Part shown: positions 9,758 through 21,867 of the stretch, in pieces
Layout of the letters: every line of letters begins with the position of its first letter
Position numbering within the stretch: the stretch's first letter is position 1
Source of the DNA: Oscheius sp. JU75
Lineage: Eukaryota; Nematoda; Chromadorea; Rhabditida; Rhabditidae
Reading direction: 5' to 3'
Length of the DNA stretch: 64,000 nt
Assembly (NCBI GenBank): GCA_037178855.1
Contig: JASJZC010000005.1
Location: 9,052,001-9,116,000 of the forward strand
Notes under the pieces: generated by a model
What the model was told of the DNA's origin: nothing
Seen by the model: the letters and a program-made list of their open reading frames with translations, nothing else
Database searches by the model: none
Made by a program: the position numbers and the translations under genes

Positions 9758-12700
9758 TCAATCGAATTGAACAAAAAAATAACCTGTTAGCACGAGAAAT
9801 ACGTATTTGCGATACGATTCATTCATTATCAACATGGACATAGTACTCATTGAACCATGAGTAGCTATCATCAAAATACAGAGATTCACCAAATCTGGAA
9901 AAGTGATATTATAGCATGAATACTTTTTAAGCTTTCTGCTACGTCTCGCTTCTGTGCTGTTGGAATTTAATTTCCTCCGCCGGTAGCTCTACAAGAGGCA
10001 AGGCGGCAAACTACCGTCGTCCGTACCTTGGGCAACCCTTCGACGTAATCGCCTAACTATGCTGACATTCCGACTGGGAAATCTGAACTGCCGATCCCTC
10101 CGTTCTAACGTCCGATTTGCTGAACTGGAGGCTGCCTTCAGTGGAATCGACTACGATGTCTGCGGTCTGACAGAAGTTAATAGGAACGGTAACGAATCCT
10201 TTCAATTGCATCAATCTGGACATCAACTGCTGCTACACGGAAAGACTGGCTTCCTGAATGGTTGAACATCCAAAATGGTTGTCATCCGTTTCCTTCCACC
10301 CAATATCGGTCCGAGTGAGCTACCTTGACCTCGTGCATCAGAAAATCTACCTCCGTGTTGTCTGTCTCTATGCACCTACTTCCGCATACGTCGACCAGGA
10401 CTACGAAGAATGCCTAGACAACGTGATTCGAGCTCTACGATCTCCTCATCGACAACGGATAAATGGTCTTCAATCATACAAGGTCATGCTAGGCGACATG
10501 AATGCAAAAGTGGGACTACATGAAGATGGAGAGACATTTATTGGAGAACATGGCCTTGGCGACCGAAATGACAGAGGACAAATGCTAGCTGATTTCTGCC
10601 ATGAACACAAGCTCTTCTGCATGAATACATGGTTCCGGAAACGCCCTAACCGCAAGTGGACCTGGATGTCTCCGAATATGGAAGCGAAAAACTGTATCGA
10701 CTATTTCCTCTGCGGGGATAAGTCCATCTTCAAAGATGTAGCAGTAGTCACAACATTTCCATACACATCGGACCATAGGCTGTTGATGAGTACGCTCCAG
10801 TTCAATGGAAGAAGGAAATTCACACCGCGGCCCAACATGAAGAGCAAGTTGAACAAGCAGCTCTTCTCATACACCATGGAACAGATGTCAGTCAACAAAG
10901 ATCTCACTACCTACAAGAATCTGCAGGAATCATTGAAGTTTGCTGCCGAAGTTGCTACAGTTCCTATGCCGAAAGAGGACTTTCAATCTGCCAGAACGAA
11001 ATCCCTCTACCAGATGAGACATCAACTCCAAGTTCGACCAAACACACGACGGAATAGAGTTGAATTTTCTATTGCCAACAAAGCTCTTCGGGAGTCCATC
11101 AAAGAAGACCTACGGTTAAAACACTTCCAACGAGTTCACGAGGCCGTCGCCCGGGGCAAGAGCTTGAAAAAGGCGCTGACTTCCAACAATGTGACAAGGA
11201 CACGTCTCACACAGTTGGTCGACGCACAAGGTACTGTCTGTTCTTCACCCTCCACAGTCAGAGATGTCATTCGGAAGTTTTACAACGAGCTCTACACGGC
11301 TGCAAATCCTCGACAACTTCCGCTGATGGATGACGAAGAAACCGTCCCCTCAATATTGCCGGAAGAAGTCAAAAAAGCCATCACAAAGCTGAAGAATAGC
11401 AAGTCTCCTGGACATGACAAGGTTACAAACGACATGCTGCTGACTGCGAAAGACATCATAGCTGCTCCTCTCTCTGTCATGTTTAACAAGATCATTGAAG
11501 ACGAAGAGACTCCTGAAACGTTAGCTGACTCTACGATCAAATTACTGTTCAAGAAGGGTAGCCCCCTGGAGACCAAAAACTACCGGCCTATAGCTCTCAT
11601 GTCCACAATCTACAAGGTACTGACGGCAATTATTGGGCAGAGAATGTTGCAAACACTGGAGTTCAATCAGACATCTGATCAGGCAGGCTTCCGGAAAGGA
11701 TTTTCAACATCTCATCATATTCTGGTCGTAAACGAGCTCATCCAAAGAAGTCAAGAATACAATCTACCCCTCTTCCTAGTCGTCATTGATTACAAAAAGG
11801 CATTCGACACGATTGAGCATCCAGCCGTTTGGAAATCGCTTTACACACAAGGAGTTCAAATTCATTCACCTCCTCCACAACATCTACATGTACGCCAAAG
11901 TCCAAGTCAACGCAGTTGGTGGATCAGTTGAACTGGATGTCCAACGAGGAGTGAGACAAGGGGACACAATTTCGCCGGCCCTCTTTTCTGCCACCATGGA
12001 AACGGTATTCAGAAGTTTGGACTGGAATGGAAAAGGTATTAACATTCAAGGACAATGGCTCTCAAATCTTCGTTTTGCGGATGATATAGTATTAGTCTCT
12101 ACTTCCGCTGCTGCAGCTGAACAAATGCTTCAAGAACTATCCGATGCCAGCAAAACAGTAGGATTAGAATTGAACATGGAAAAGACATTCGTTATGTGCA
12201 ACAGACGACCAGCAGTTATCAAGGTAGAAGGAGTGAGGATCCAATACAAGACCGAAGCAATCTACTTGGGCCAAAGAATTTCGTTTGACAGGAACGCAGC
12301 CCTTGAAATCTCAAGAAGGATCCTTGCCGCTTGGGGATGTTTCAACAAGTTCCACCAACTCCTTACCAGCAGGGCCGTTTCCATTCGACACAAGAGAAAA
12401 ATCTTCATATCCTGTATTGAACCGGCCCTCCTTTATGCAAGCGAAACATGGACTCTTCGAGAACGGGACTGTACGAAACTAGTGATCGCTCAGAGAAGAA
12501 TGCTCCGAAGATGTCTTGGTGTCACTTTGCTGGATAGGCGGACAAACAACTGGCTCATGGAGAGGACCAAAGTCGCAGATGTTAGAGAGAGATGGGCTAT
12601 AAGAAAATGGAACTTCGCAAGGAAAATATCATACGCGGACACATGGACGAAACGAGTGCTGGAATGGCGCCCCTGGAGAGCGAGCGACAGTTTCACAGGC

Positions 12701-13884
12701 GAAATGGGACAAAGTTGGATGCGAGTAGCTAGAGAAGATCAAGCCCAATGGAACCAGCATAGAATGCGACACGTGAACACGTTGAAATCGTAATAAATAT
12801 ATGGGATAATATACTTTTTAAGCTTGGCCTCTGAGACAGAATTGTAATGAGCTAACCTTGATAACCGAATAGATCTCCGAAAACGATATAACCCAAAACA
12901 CCTGCTGGTAGCATTAGTACAGATAGCGAAATAGTCATTTGTGCCATTAGATTTACAATGAAGCGCTTCTGATACTTTCGTGTCCTTTGTGACATTTCGC
13001 TTTCTGCGTCTTGGACTATTCTCAAAGCATGAAGAGCCAATATCCAGGCGATGATAAAGTAGCCGCCTAGAAAACTTGCAGCAACAATTACAACAGCTGA
13101 CAAAGTATCGGTAGACACGAGAAACAGTTTAGAAGATGGTAGGACTTTCAGGGGCTGGAGGCAATCGAAAGTCTGAAAAATTAACAGGAACTTTCCGAAA
13201 GAAAGGTGAAGCTGGTTCGGTTGAGCAAGAATAGTGCTGGATTGGAATGCAAGGTTTGTAATGACAGCAATATTAAATATTCGGCTTGAACGCACCTCAA
13301 AAAGAGCTGCCAAACCGTCTTTTTGCTCCATTGAGACAAACCAAGTCGCAAAATACATAATCAGCAGCATGAGACACAGATAAAACACTATAAAGATGAT
13401 CCTTAAAGAGAGACTATCAAGATCATATTTTTAAAACTTACACCAGCTGCTTCTTTGACAGTTTTAGAAGGCTTTGATTATCCAGCACAACTTGCCACCT
13501 GTACACGTACAAAAAGTGAAATACAGAGAACATTTGAACAACCAGGTAAACTCCCGTTGTAAGGGTTACTTTTATGCCAAAAAGGTCGGGGATGTATCCG
13601 ACAGTAGAAATTAAAGGCAGCGGAAAGAAAAACAATGGAGCCTAAATTTACAACTTCACGTGAAAACTCCGAAGAGCTACAATTCCGAAAGAGACGAGAC
13701 CATCCAAGATCAACAGATGACACTGGTAGATCAGTAGGTACCATTTGTAAGTTTTCATTGCCGAGCTGGACTTGAAGAGAATGCAAAGCACACCAATTAA
13801 GTCAACAAGTGTGTAAATTGTTAGCATTATTCTCAAAGACCAAATGAAGAACAGAGGATTTGGATCGAATGGATGACAGAACAT
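9758..13884 (-). CDS. Serpentine chemoreceptor, Srh/Sri-like, with a LINE in its last intron
   Basis: Seven-transmembrane nematode chemoreceptor, probably on sensory cilia. Proposed exons: 13681-13884, 13442-13641, 13296-13401, 12857-13172 and 9758-9894, giving 320 residues with every junction in phase. The start at 13884 (MFCHPFDPNPLFF) fits the family N-terminus. Family marks are MKTYKWYLLIYQ after TM1, the P-rich TM3 entry (APLFFFPLPL), and the diagnostic TM7 end in the last exon: HGSMSTMSM followed by NESYRKYVF. The first three introns are about 39-125 nt. The last intron (9895-12856) is 2.96 kb because a complete LINE lies in it in the opposite orientation; without the element it would be about 70 nt. 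The ORF is unbroken, so the gene may still be expressed. The exact class (Srh versus Sri) is uncertain. Confidence 0.85.
9920..9934 (+). repeat. Target-site duplication, RTE copy 3 (left)
   Basis: ATACTTTTTAAGCTT, a 15-bp match to 12811-12825, flanks the plus-strand LINE inside the receptor intron. Confidence 0.9.
9935..12810 (+). mobile_element. RTE-type non-LTR retrotransposon, second subfamily (copy 3)
   Basis: A 2.88-kb plus-strand LINE with a perfect 15-bp target-site duplication. It is related to but clearly diverged from copies 1 and 2 at protein level (for example FVVIDYKKAFDTIEH-like core, FADDIVLVS at the catalytic site). About 125 bases of 5' leader precede the ATG at 10059, and this leader shares motifs with that of copy 1 (CTACnAGAGG, GGnCAACC). 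There is no poly-A tail; the 3' end is a short AT-rich stretch (taataaatatatgggataat). It lies antisense in the last intron of the Srh/Sri-like receptor. Confidence 0.92.
10059..12793 (+). pseudogene. Endonuclease/reverse transcriptase ORF of RTE copy 3, two frameshifts
   Basis: It starts MLTFRLGNLNCRSLRSN, parallel to the start of copy 1. The frame breaks near 10250 (after GKTGFLN) and resumes as VEHPKWLSSV. It continues through endonuclease motifs (VMLGDMNAKVG, TSDHRLLM) to about 11860, where a second frameshift moves the reverse transcriptase to another frame (RGVRQGDTISPALF, FADDIVLVS, ending at 12793). The otherwise open frames suggest fairly recent decay. Confidence 0.88.
12811..12825 (+). 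repeat. Target-site duplication, RTE copy 3 (right)
   Basis: ATACTTTTTAAGCTT, identical to 9920-9934. Confidence 0.9.
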
Positions 13885-14718
13885 ATCTGAAAGCACCCTA
13901 GTCAAACTTTTACTGGTTTCTGGTGAGCAAAATTGGTCAAAAACAAAAAAGGGTAAGTAGCAGGTGCGTTCGAGAACAAATTATGCGCCAAAGTCAATAG
14001 TAACGCCCAGACACCTTCCCCGATATGTTTTCTACTTTTAACAATATATACCCGTTACCTTGTTGCCCAATCTATTTTCTCTCGTTTAAAACTCCGCCCG
14101 TTGGATTAGTGTATGCGATTGAGTACGCGCGCATTTTTCGTTGTGATGCCGCCCTTCGAGACAGTTTAGCTGTTTTGATTTAGCTGTGTGCCTGCAATCT
14201 CCTTGGATTTTGCTAATATTTATCCTTCTTCTTTATAGAACCTATCCTCCGTATCTAATATTTTAGTGGGGAATAATCTGTTATCAATCGTTATGTTTCT
14301 TTTCGAGTCAAGTGCAAGTCAAAAGAGTCGTTTTCTCGAGAACTTGTGTCCTTGGCATTCTTCTTCCGGTGCTCTCAACCGGGGCTTCCCCTTCATCGCG
14401 AGCCTCAAACCCGTGGCTAGCGTCACTCAATTATTTTATAAAACCACTAAGCTTAGGCTGTTTCCGTGTTGAGCTGTAGATCCAAATGATTAAACGTAGG
14501 GCATCAAAGCTTACAAATTATTTGACCGTAAACAGATCAGTAAAATACACCTGTTAAGTAATTCAATATTGTACCTTCAAGTCAAACAAACATTCAAGTC
14601 AAACAAACATTTCGACAAACAGAGAACTGCTGAGCAGCCAGAAAGCTTCGATGTTCCATCTCTTCCGTTCCTTATCACTAGCACAGTCAGCAAACCAAGC
14701 CACATCAGATTATGTTTA
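13885..14718. other. Intergenic, no gene seen
   Basis: About 830 bases between the receptor start and the stop of the lectin gene. No splice-compatible coding frame was recognised. Confidence 0.5.
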
Positions 14719-15446
14719 TTAAAGAGAGTTCATGACAGCAGTGACTGTTACCAAGGACAGCGTAAGAATACCAGAGACGCCTTTGTGTGTGGTCGGCGAA
14801 GGTGAGGTAGCAGCGACTGTCGTAGTAATATTTGGAGAAGTTTTAACAGGAGGAGTTGTGGCAATTGTAGTTGTATCAGGGTCTTGATTTTTCAGATGCT
14901 CCGTTGGACAGATTGGAGCCGAAGTTGGAATGATGGTAGCTGGATCCACATTACACATGAACGGGCGCTGTGTGCTGCATGTGTCATTTCTGAACTCGCA
15001 TTACTTTCTAAAACTGCCTAATCTCACCTCCATAATCCCGTGTTGTTGAACACATAGGCGCATTGCATTGTGGGATCGCCTTGTTGTGTATCCCAGTTTT
15101 TGTAATCTTCATCGACATCAACGCCAACCCACGACCAGTCGGGGGAACGAAGCTGACTCAATCCGGTCCAAAACTGCTTGTTCGAAGCGAGATCTGTAGC
15201 CTTGATGTTTTCGAACGCGCTTCGAATGTAGATCAAATTCCCGCCTAGAGTCCGGCAGTACTCTTGGGCATCAAGCCAACTCATGTTCTTATTGAAAAAT
15301 TGGACACATCTGAAAGAATGAATATTTTACTGAACGACGTCTCTCATTCACGTGATGTTAATGCTCTGCCAAGCAGTAAACCCATTAGGACATTCACTGT
15401 AAACGACAGCGAAGAGAGCTAGGGCAATGAAGATTCGAGAAAGCAT
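14719..15446 (-). CDS. C-type lectin with Thr/Pro-rich stalk and hydrophobic C-terminus
   Basis: Extracellular C-type lectin of three exons. The ATG at 15446 starts a signal peptide (MLSRIFIALALFAVVYS), followed by ECPNGF and an N-glycosylation-type NIT. Exon 2 carries the fold: MSWLDAQEYCRTLGG, IRSAFENI, KQFWTGLSQL, WSWVGVD, YKNWDTQQG and QCAYVFNNTGLW. Exon 3 closes the domain (NDTCSTQRPFMC) and continues into a Ser/Thr/Pro-rich stalk (about 55 residues with repeated TTT and SP units) that ends in a hydrophobic tail (GILTLSLVTVTAVMNSL). The stalk looks like a mucin-type O-glycosylated spacer. The C-terminal hydrophobic run could be a GPI-anchor signal or a membrane anchor. Both predictions are inference. 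Confidence 0.85.
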
Positions 15447-15680
15447 AGTTGAAGACTGATAGAAGTCCGTATCCTCTGCCTTTTATAGGTAAGTTTTTGC
15501 AAGAATGCAGGAATTCTGCCCCCTACACAACAGTCATAAATCTGCGCTCTTATCATGAACAGGTCATTGAAAAATGCAAATTATTGGCTTATAGAAGGGA
15601 CTGTCACACTGATAACAATAAGTATGAATCACTTGAGACAAACAAATTTTCGAAATGCGGAAGCATCTTTATTGAGAAAG

Positions 15681-17430
15681 CTAGATGGTCGAAGTGCCAG
15701 CGAAACCAATGGAAGATCCATTATTCCGAGTATGAGTGACCACTCCTCCACTTGACTTCCGAAGCAGACTTCTTCTTAGCTTTTTGTTCACGAAAAGTAT
15801 GAACCAGGGTAGAGGAAGATAGCACATGTCTGAGATGGCGCTCCTGAAGCTGTAGAAAAACTCCAGCACGGAGTAGTTGTATTGGAAGATGTTGGAAAAG
15901 TAAACGAGAACCTAAACTTTTGGTTACACACTGTATTGTGGGCTCACTTGAAAAATGACATATATAACGGTGGAAAAACAGATGTAGAGGTTGATTACAA
16001 AAAGACGGATTTTGAAAGAACTCCTATGGTTTTGAAGTGGTAGACGACAAAAACAGATGATTGCTGCTAAGGATGAAGCAAAAATTATGACCAGACAGAT
16101 AGAACCAACAAGGCTGTTGACCAGGGAGAGGGTGATCTAAAAGCGGCTCAATAATATTTCTTATTGTATTCAGAAGTTCCCATAGGCAGAGATTTTTTCT
16201 TAACAATTGTTTTCATCAGTTCAGAAGTACTGTCCACAAAATTTCCAACGCAAATAGTGCTCATTTCCTAACAAAAGCATCTTAGCTTACTCGTTCCTGG
16301 GACCTGATAACGGTTTTCTGTCCACACATAATCGAACCCTGCTGTGCTGTCATTGCCCCTTCACCCTGACTGTACCGGGTACTGACTAATCTTTGGAGAA
16401 GGCTCCACCGAATCCAATCAACTTGTTTTTATTGCTATCACGTCCGTAAACACGCGTGATCATCGAAGATATAACTTTGTCAACTAAGCAGTTTTCAGCC
16501 CTTCCACTCTAACTGAGCTTTTATGAAAAGAAAACTTACAAAATCCCATTTCTTCTGGAAATGCAGCAGCATCAAGTACATTCGGGAATGTTCTAGCGGA
16601 ATGACGATAATGGTAGAAAGTAAAATATGAGCTGAAGACAAAACAGGAATAAGAATCATTAAGCCATAAATAATGGTCATGTTTCTTTTGAAGGTCTGCA
16701 AGTATCTTACTTTCAGAAAAAGTATATGAGTACCTGTTCACAAAGCGTGGGAAAAACAATTCCGGCCATCTGATAGAGAGATATGGCAGTTGTGCAGAGA
16801 AAGCTGGCCAAAGGACAGCAAGAATAGAAAAAGTAGGCTACGGAGAGCCAGCGATTAGAAGAAAAACTGATCCAGAATGAGCAGATTGGTAGAAATCCTA
16901 TGACTTGGTTAAAGAAAAAGTCGAGGGACCATGTGAGAATGTTCTGGAACAGTTCTTTGCAACAGAATTATTGTATTCTCCCAACATAAATTACGCCCTA
17001 GTATGTCCCACCCCTTCCATTTTTACACGCGCGGCGTACGGTGTAACGCGGTAGTAACACTGCATTGTTCTCAATGACGATTTTTCTTAATTATGTTGTG
17101 CCGGGAGCTTCTCAAATCAAATCGTTTCATTTTCGACTCGAACACGTCCGAGTCCGGTTAAACATTGTGCATGACATAGTTTTCTATGCAAACTGATTCT
17201 GCCTTGGAAGACAACCGATTTAAACTCTTTCAACCCACCAAAATGGCACAAAGTGAAAACAGCTTGGTGTAGACGACAAAGTAGTAAGTGCGATGCCTCC
17301 TAACGGATTTCACGACGATTATGTAAAGAGTAATAGAAGGAATAGCATAGATGAGCGAGTAAAACTGACGAAAGACAGCTAGAGGTAGAGAAGCACCATC
17401 AGCTCGACAGGTATAGTTGTCCCACCACAT
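15681..17430 (-). CDS. Serpentine chemoreceptor, Srg-superfamily-like (Srv/Sru type)
   Basis: Multi-exon seven-transmembrane receptor on the minus strand. Exon 1 starts with ATG at 17430 (MWWDNYTCRADG) and gives TM1 (IYAIPSITLYIIVV). Later exons give NILTWSLDFFFN and the TM3 block (TTAISLYQMAGIVFPTLC) near 16750-16930, TM4 (MTIIYGLMILIPVLSS) near 16620-16690, TM5-6 (SLVGSICLVIIFASSL, LFVINLYICFSTVIY) near 15970-16140, and TM7 with the C-terminus (ISDMCYLPLPWFILFV) ending at 15681. The segment spacing and the RMxGIxFP-like TM3 end resemble the Srg superfamily. I did not fix every exon edge, but no internal stop was found in the segments read. Confidence 0.75.
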
Positions 17431-18177
17431 TTGGAGCTCTAGAAAAATAGGAACGTTTCAGAAAGTGACCGTTAATCAAAGTACTGCTAGACTTTTTGTG
17501 TTTGTGGCAAAAAAAAAGTGCAAAATGTTTACAAGTTTCAAACGGCAATCACGGCAAACTACAGACTTTTCGAAAACAAGTCATCATCTGTTTTCCGAAA
17601 TGTACAAATAGAGTAGAGATCAGTCATTCGAGGGCCGGGAAGCTCATTAACTAATCCAACTTGACTCTCCCCTAGCAAATTGGAACGAGTCCTAACTAGA
17701 GCAAAAAGAATAATGTGATAACCTTTAATTTCTGCTCTGTTGCTTTCTAAGTGTGGAACAAAGTAGCTGAATCATTGAACATGAAACTTTGATCAAAGTA
17801 GTATGTGTAACAAGGTCACAAGTGTATGCAAAAAGCTGTCAACTTGCGGTGCGTAAACTAGTTCCTTTTCAGAGAGCTCATGTTAATCAAGCAAGCGTCC
17901 GGCCAGGAGGGAAGTCCACAAAGAGCAGGAAGATGAAAGGAAACAATTGTCCCTTTATGATCTCGAATCGTCCATGTCTAAGGGATTTGACTCTGCCAGA
18001 TTGATCTGATGTTTTGTGCTCCATGGGTAGCTTTCATTGGAGAAGTTTCAGAATGCGGCAAGAGGGCTAACATCGGTTTTGCTTCTTTTGCAATGCTTTC
18101 AGCTAGACACAGAAAATATTATTCGAATCCTGATTTTTTAAATCATTTATTACGACGTCTTTGTATATTGCGATAAG
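17431..18177. other. Intergenic, no gene seen
   Basis: About 750 bases upstream of the receptor and downstream of the thioesterase. No supported exon or RNA gene was recognised. Confidence 0.5.
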
Positions 18178-19517
18178 TTAAATTACAGAAGGATCTCCAC
18201 GGCTCCTAATTAGTAACTCTTGCACCGAAGTCAGCACAAGTTTTCCATCTTCAGTGAACAGCTGAGCTTTGTTAAAGCCTCGACTCTTGCCTCCCCAAGT
18301 TGTCGTCAGTTCATAAAGCAGCCACTGATCAGCCCGAACTGCTGGGTCATGGATCCAAATGTTGTGATCTAGAGAGAACATCATGCTAGGTGTGAAGTCT
18401 TTGTTGATGAAGTGAGGACGAGAGACTGCAAGTGGCATGACAGAGTCCGTCATGTAGGCTAGGAGGTATCTAACCGGGGTTTGTCGCTCTAGAAGTTTCT
18501 GTACAAACCTGTGAAGTTTGTCATCATCCGATAGCTCTCCACTGGCTCTGAACCAGTTACAGAATGTGGTCAAGGGCTCTTCTGTCAACCCGTAGACCCT
18601 GTAGAGATCACACGGTCGAAGCTGGAAAAGTAGACTTCGCCTGGTGAGTAAGGTTTTTATCAAGTTGTGTTCAAATAACTTGCAAAAACTCCCCTCAAAA
18701 AGGTCTTCCTTTGAGAGAGCAAAAGTATCGTAGCCATGAAGCGCATCTTTTGCTCCTTTCGGGAGCTCAGTCTTCTCGCTTTCCACGAGTTTCTTGAACC
18801 ATGGTACAGCTTCTTTAGTATTGGCCAAAGCGCTCCAAGGAGCACATTCTGGCATTTTCGACTGATGAACGACCGAGTCAGGTTCATCCTGAACGTTCTA
18901 TATTTGTCTAACAGAGGGAAACTGACTCTGTGGAAGGAAATCTCCAGACAGAAAGCAATCTTTCCGTTTTGAATAGCATCTACTCGTCGGGTGCAGAAGG
19001 ATTTTCCATCACGGAGTCGAGTCACTTTGTAGTCAATGTGTCCTGATGGATCCAATAAAAGTTGTTCGTTTTTTCTCTCGAAATGCTATTAACAAACCAT
19101 TCAAAATGAAGAAAGAATGAATTGCATGAGGTTTGAGCTCCTTGGGAACGGTATTTTCGGCAGCTGCCATTGACTGAAAATATCAGGCCTCCATAGGCGG
19201 ACTTAGGTGTGCCCTGGCGTGTGGAGTAGAGCTTTTTTGTTCTAAAAGCTAGAGTGTGCTCAGAATTAGGTCAAATTCACCGGAAGACATCTTTCTCTAC
19301 TTCATTTAGAACGTAATATTGTGCGGCATTCTTGGCAAAATCCTGTTGAGGAATGAAAGCGGATGCAGGTGGAAGGATCTTGGATTCGATTCTGGTTGAA
19401 CATGCTGAAAGAAGAATGTTTGGATGGTATAGACTTCCGGTGAATAGGACACAAAGTTATATTGTATAGCTGCTTACACTTTGCTGTCTGGCGGAGAAAC
19501 ACCGAGAGCCGAGTCAT
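18178..19517 (-). CDS. Acyl-CoA thioesterase II (TesB/ACOT8-like), apparent frameshift
   Basis: Hydrolyses acyl-CoA to free fatty acid and CoA; relatives act in peroxisomes or the cytosol. Exon 1 starts at 19517 (MTRLSVFLRQTAK). The next exons give EVEKDVFR, then YGGLIF, HSFFIL and the hot-dog core RLRDGKSFCTRRVDAIQ and CLEISFH. The last long exon (about 18178-18880) ends with the second hot-dog: SMMFSLDHNIWIHD, RADQWLLYE, GFNKAQLFTEDGKLV and QELLIR. Several introns are 30-40 nt. Between the exon ending in YGGLIFS and the following SMAAAENTVP the frame is broken at about 19175: two bases seem to be missing where a Gln codon is expected, and no intron fits. Either the gene is newly broken or the assembly has an error. 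The C-terminus (DPSVI) is not a clear peroxisomal signal. Confidence 0.8.
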
Positions 19518-19787
19518 CGCTTACAAGTTTTCTATTTTAATAACCTGTGAAAGTAGTGTAGGGTCCTAAATGTGCAAAGCAAGAAACAGAATGACAGTAG
19601 GAGAAGCTTATATACGACCGAGCGACCTTTGTACGTTAGCTTTCGTCATGTTTTGGCCCAGTCCCCCCGCGTGGCGCCGACTGATCAGTGATCTCGGCTC
19701 AGTGAACTATCTACCGCTCCCTACGGATCATACACAGCTTCTTATGATCAAACTTTACAGAAAATACAGGTAATACACAAAAATTGT

Positions 19788-21867
19788 TCATTGTAATTTC
19801 GTGACTTCCATCTCAAAATCGTGTGGCATACTGAAGACGGCATAGCTATTTGTCTTGTCTCTGTTCGGAAGTGGTCCATATGGCTTGAAATCGTAGCGAA
19901 GAATGAAGTTTCCGAGGATCTGAAAGATTTTGAATGTGGTCGAGGAAATAGACCTTGTATAATGTATGACTCTGTCAAGTCCAAGATACTGTTTTCGCCC
20001 CGATTCCAAAATTAACTTACCTTAATAAAGCTCCATTCTAGCTAGTGACTCTCCAATGCAGATCCGCTTTCCCATTCCGAAAGGAACCACCTGTTGTTCC
20101 AGTTTTGGGTCCTCGATGAACCGATCGGGATAGAACTCTCGTGGATTCTTGAAGTACTTTTCGTCCATCATCAGCATGTTGAGCTCGGCAGTAACTGGTG
20201 TCCCGGAGGCTATTGGATAACCTCCGACAGTATTATCACCACGCTGCTCGCGGAAGAAGTTAATGTTGAGCAGAGAGGCGAAACGCTGTATTTCCTGGAA
20301 AGAACGTTGGAATATTAGTGTCTAAAGGACTCACATTGATAGTAGCGACCAAATAAGGTGTATCCGGTTTGTCTGTCTGGGAGAGTGAACGATCCTTAGC
20401 TACTTCCTGGAGCTCTTTTCTTACTCTGGTGACAACCTGGAACTGCTTTGGAAACAAGGAGAAGAATAGTTTACCTCAGGATGGTGTAGCAAATGAGCCA
20501 GACCGAACATCAAAGTGGAGGTTGTTGTCACTTGACCGGCTATCCAGATGTCACCGATATTCATAACAAGACTTTCCAGACTGAAAGGAGCTTTTTGAAA
20601 CTTTTTAGAATTACTAGCTCTTGACAGAGAATGATTAAAACATTAAACCTATTGCCAAAATAGGCTTTTGATGTCACCTTAATCGATCAATGACTACTTC
20701 AGAACTTTTCGTCACATTTCAATGCCTCCCGCTCCGAATAGCTGTTGAACTCACTTGAAAGAAGAGTCTGACTTCTCCTTTTCTTCTTCAACCTTCTGTA
20801 GGAAGGCATCAACATAGTCGGCTGGCTCCTCGTCGATGACATGTTCTCCACTTTTAATTTGAGCCACACTAAATACTCTCCTTTCAATATTTACAGCGGC
20901 TACCGACCGTGTCATGATCTGTTTCTTGAAGAAATATCTCAGCTCTAGTGTAGAATTACCAAGAAAACCCCATCTCTTCTTGAAGAATGGAATTGCCATC
21001 ATCCAAAACCTGGTCATCAAGAAATCTGTCGGTGTGTAAATGTCGCCAAATTTGTCGATGAGTCCCTTGTTTTGGAAGAATACTTTTTCGTCTTCCTCTT
21101 CAAAGCGATAAGAGAGAAGAACGCGATTGATAATGCTACCGACAATCAAATTAATAAACTGGCGAACGTGGACAATGCCTTTGCCGTTTTTCAGAGTGAA
21201 GTCAAGCTTATCCGTCCTGAAACGAATGTAAGAACAGCACCTGATACTACTAAACCTGCAGTTCAACTCGGCCATGATTCTCTCCTCCATCACATTTTTC
21301 CCAAAGCCAAAGTTCCTAAGGGTGTGGAGTGAGAAGCGACGCTGTGTTTGCCATATAGGACCGCTGTTAGCCGTAATACCGAAAGGGGCTGAAAAAAAAG
21401 CACTCTCTGTATCTCTGCCTTCCTGTTTTAATGCCTAACTGTCTCTTTTTCACTAGAACCTACACTGTTCGACGTTCATCAGAAGAGGCATCCATCTGTC
21501 CACGTACTCTCCTCCACGCTTGACCATTGTTTCTTGAGCAATATCCATTGATCCGATGTGTACTGTCGGCTGATATCCTAACCATAGAGTGAAAACTGGT
21601 CCGTATTCCTGAAAGCAATTTATTCATATCACATTTTTTCTCTACGCACCTGTCTAAACGACTCCATAGCTTTGACAATACACCCATATCGAACTGTTTT
21701 CCAATAGAACTGGTGAAGATTTCCTAAGAGAGGAAGGGGAATCGGGCCTAGATAACTTTATGAATTCAAAACTTCAAATAGATACCTGGAGGAAGCTTCG
21801 CTCTCTTTCGTGCAATGTCAAAAATGAAATAGCCAAGGAGAATGGCCAACAAGATAGGAACAATCAT
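19788..21867 (-). CDS. Cytochrome P450 (microsomal, CYP33-like clan)
   Basis: Haem monooxygenase anchored in the endoplasmic reticulum. The ATG at 21867 starts a membrane anchor (MIVPILLAILLGYFIFD), a basic stop-transfer (ARKRAKLPPG) and the Pro-rich hinge (PIPLPLLGN). Further exons give EYGPVFTLWLG, an I-helix with the oxygen-binding AGQVTTTSTL, the K-helix ExxR (EIQR), and PREFYPDRF. The haem loop is PFGMGKRICIGESLARME near 20030-20090, with the axial cysteine intact. The last exon (19788-20020) ends YGPLPNRD and EMEVTKLQ. All landmark motifs are present, so it is probably functional. Nematode P450s of this type act on xenobiotics and fatty acids; the substrate is unknown. Confidence 0.9.
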
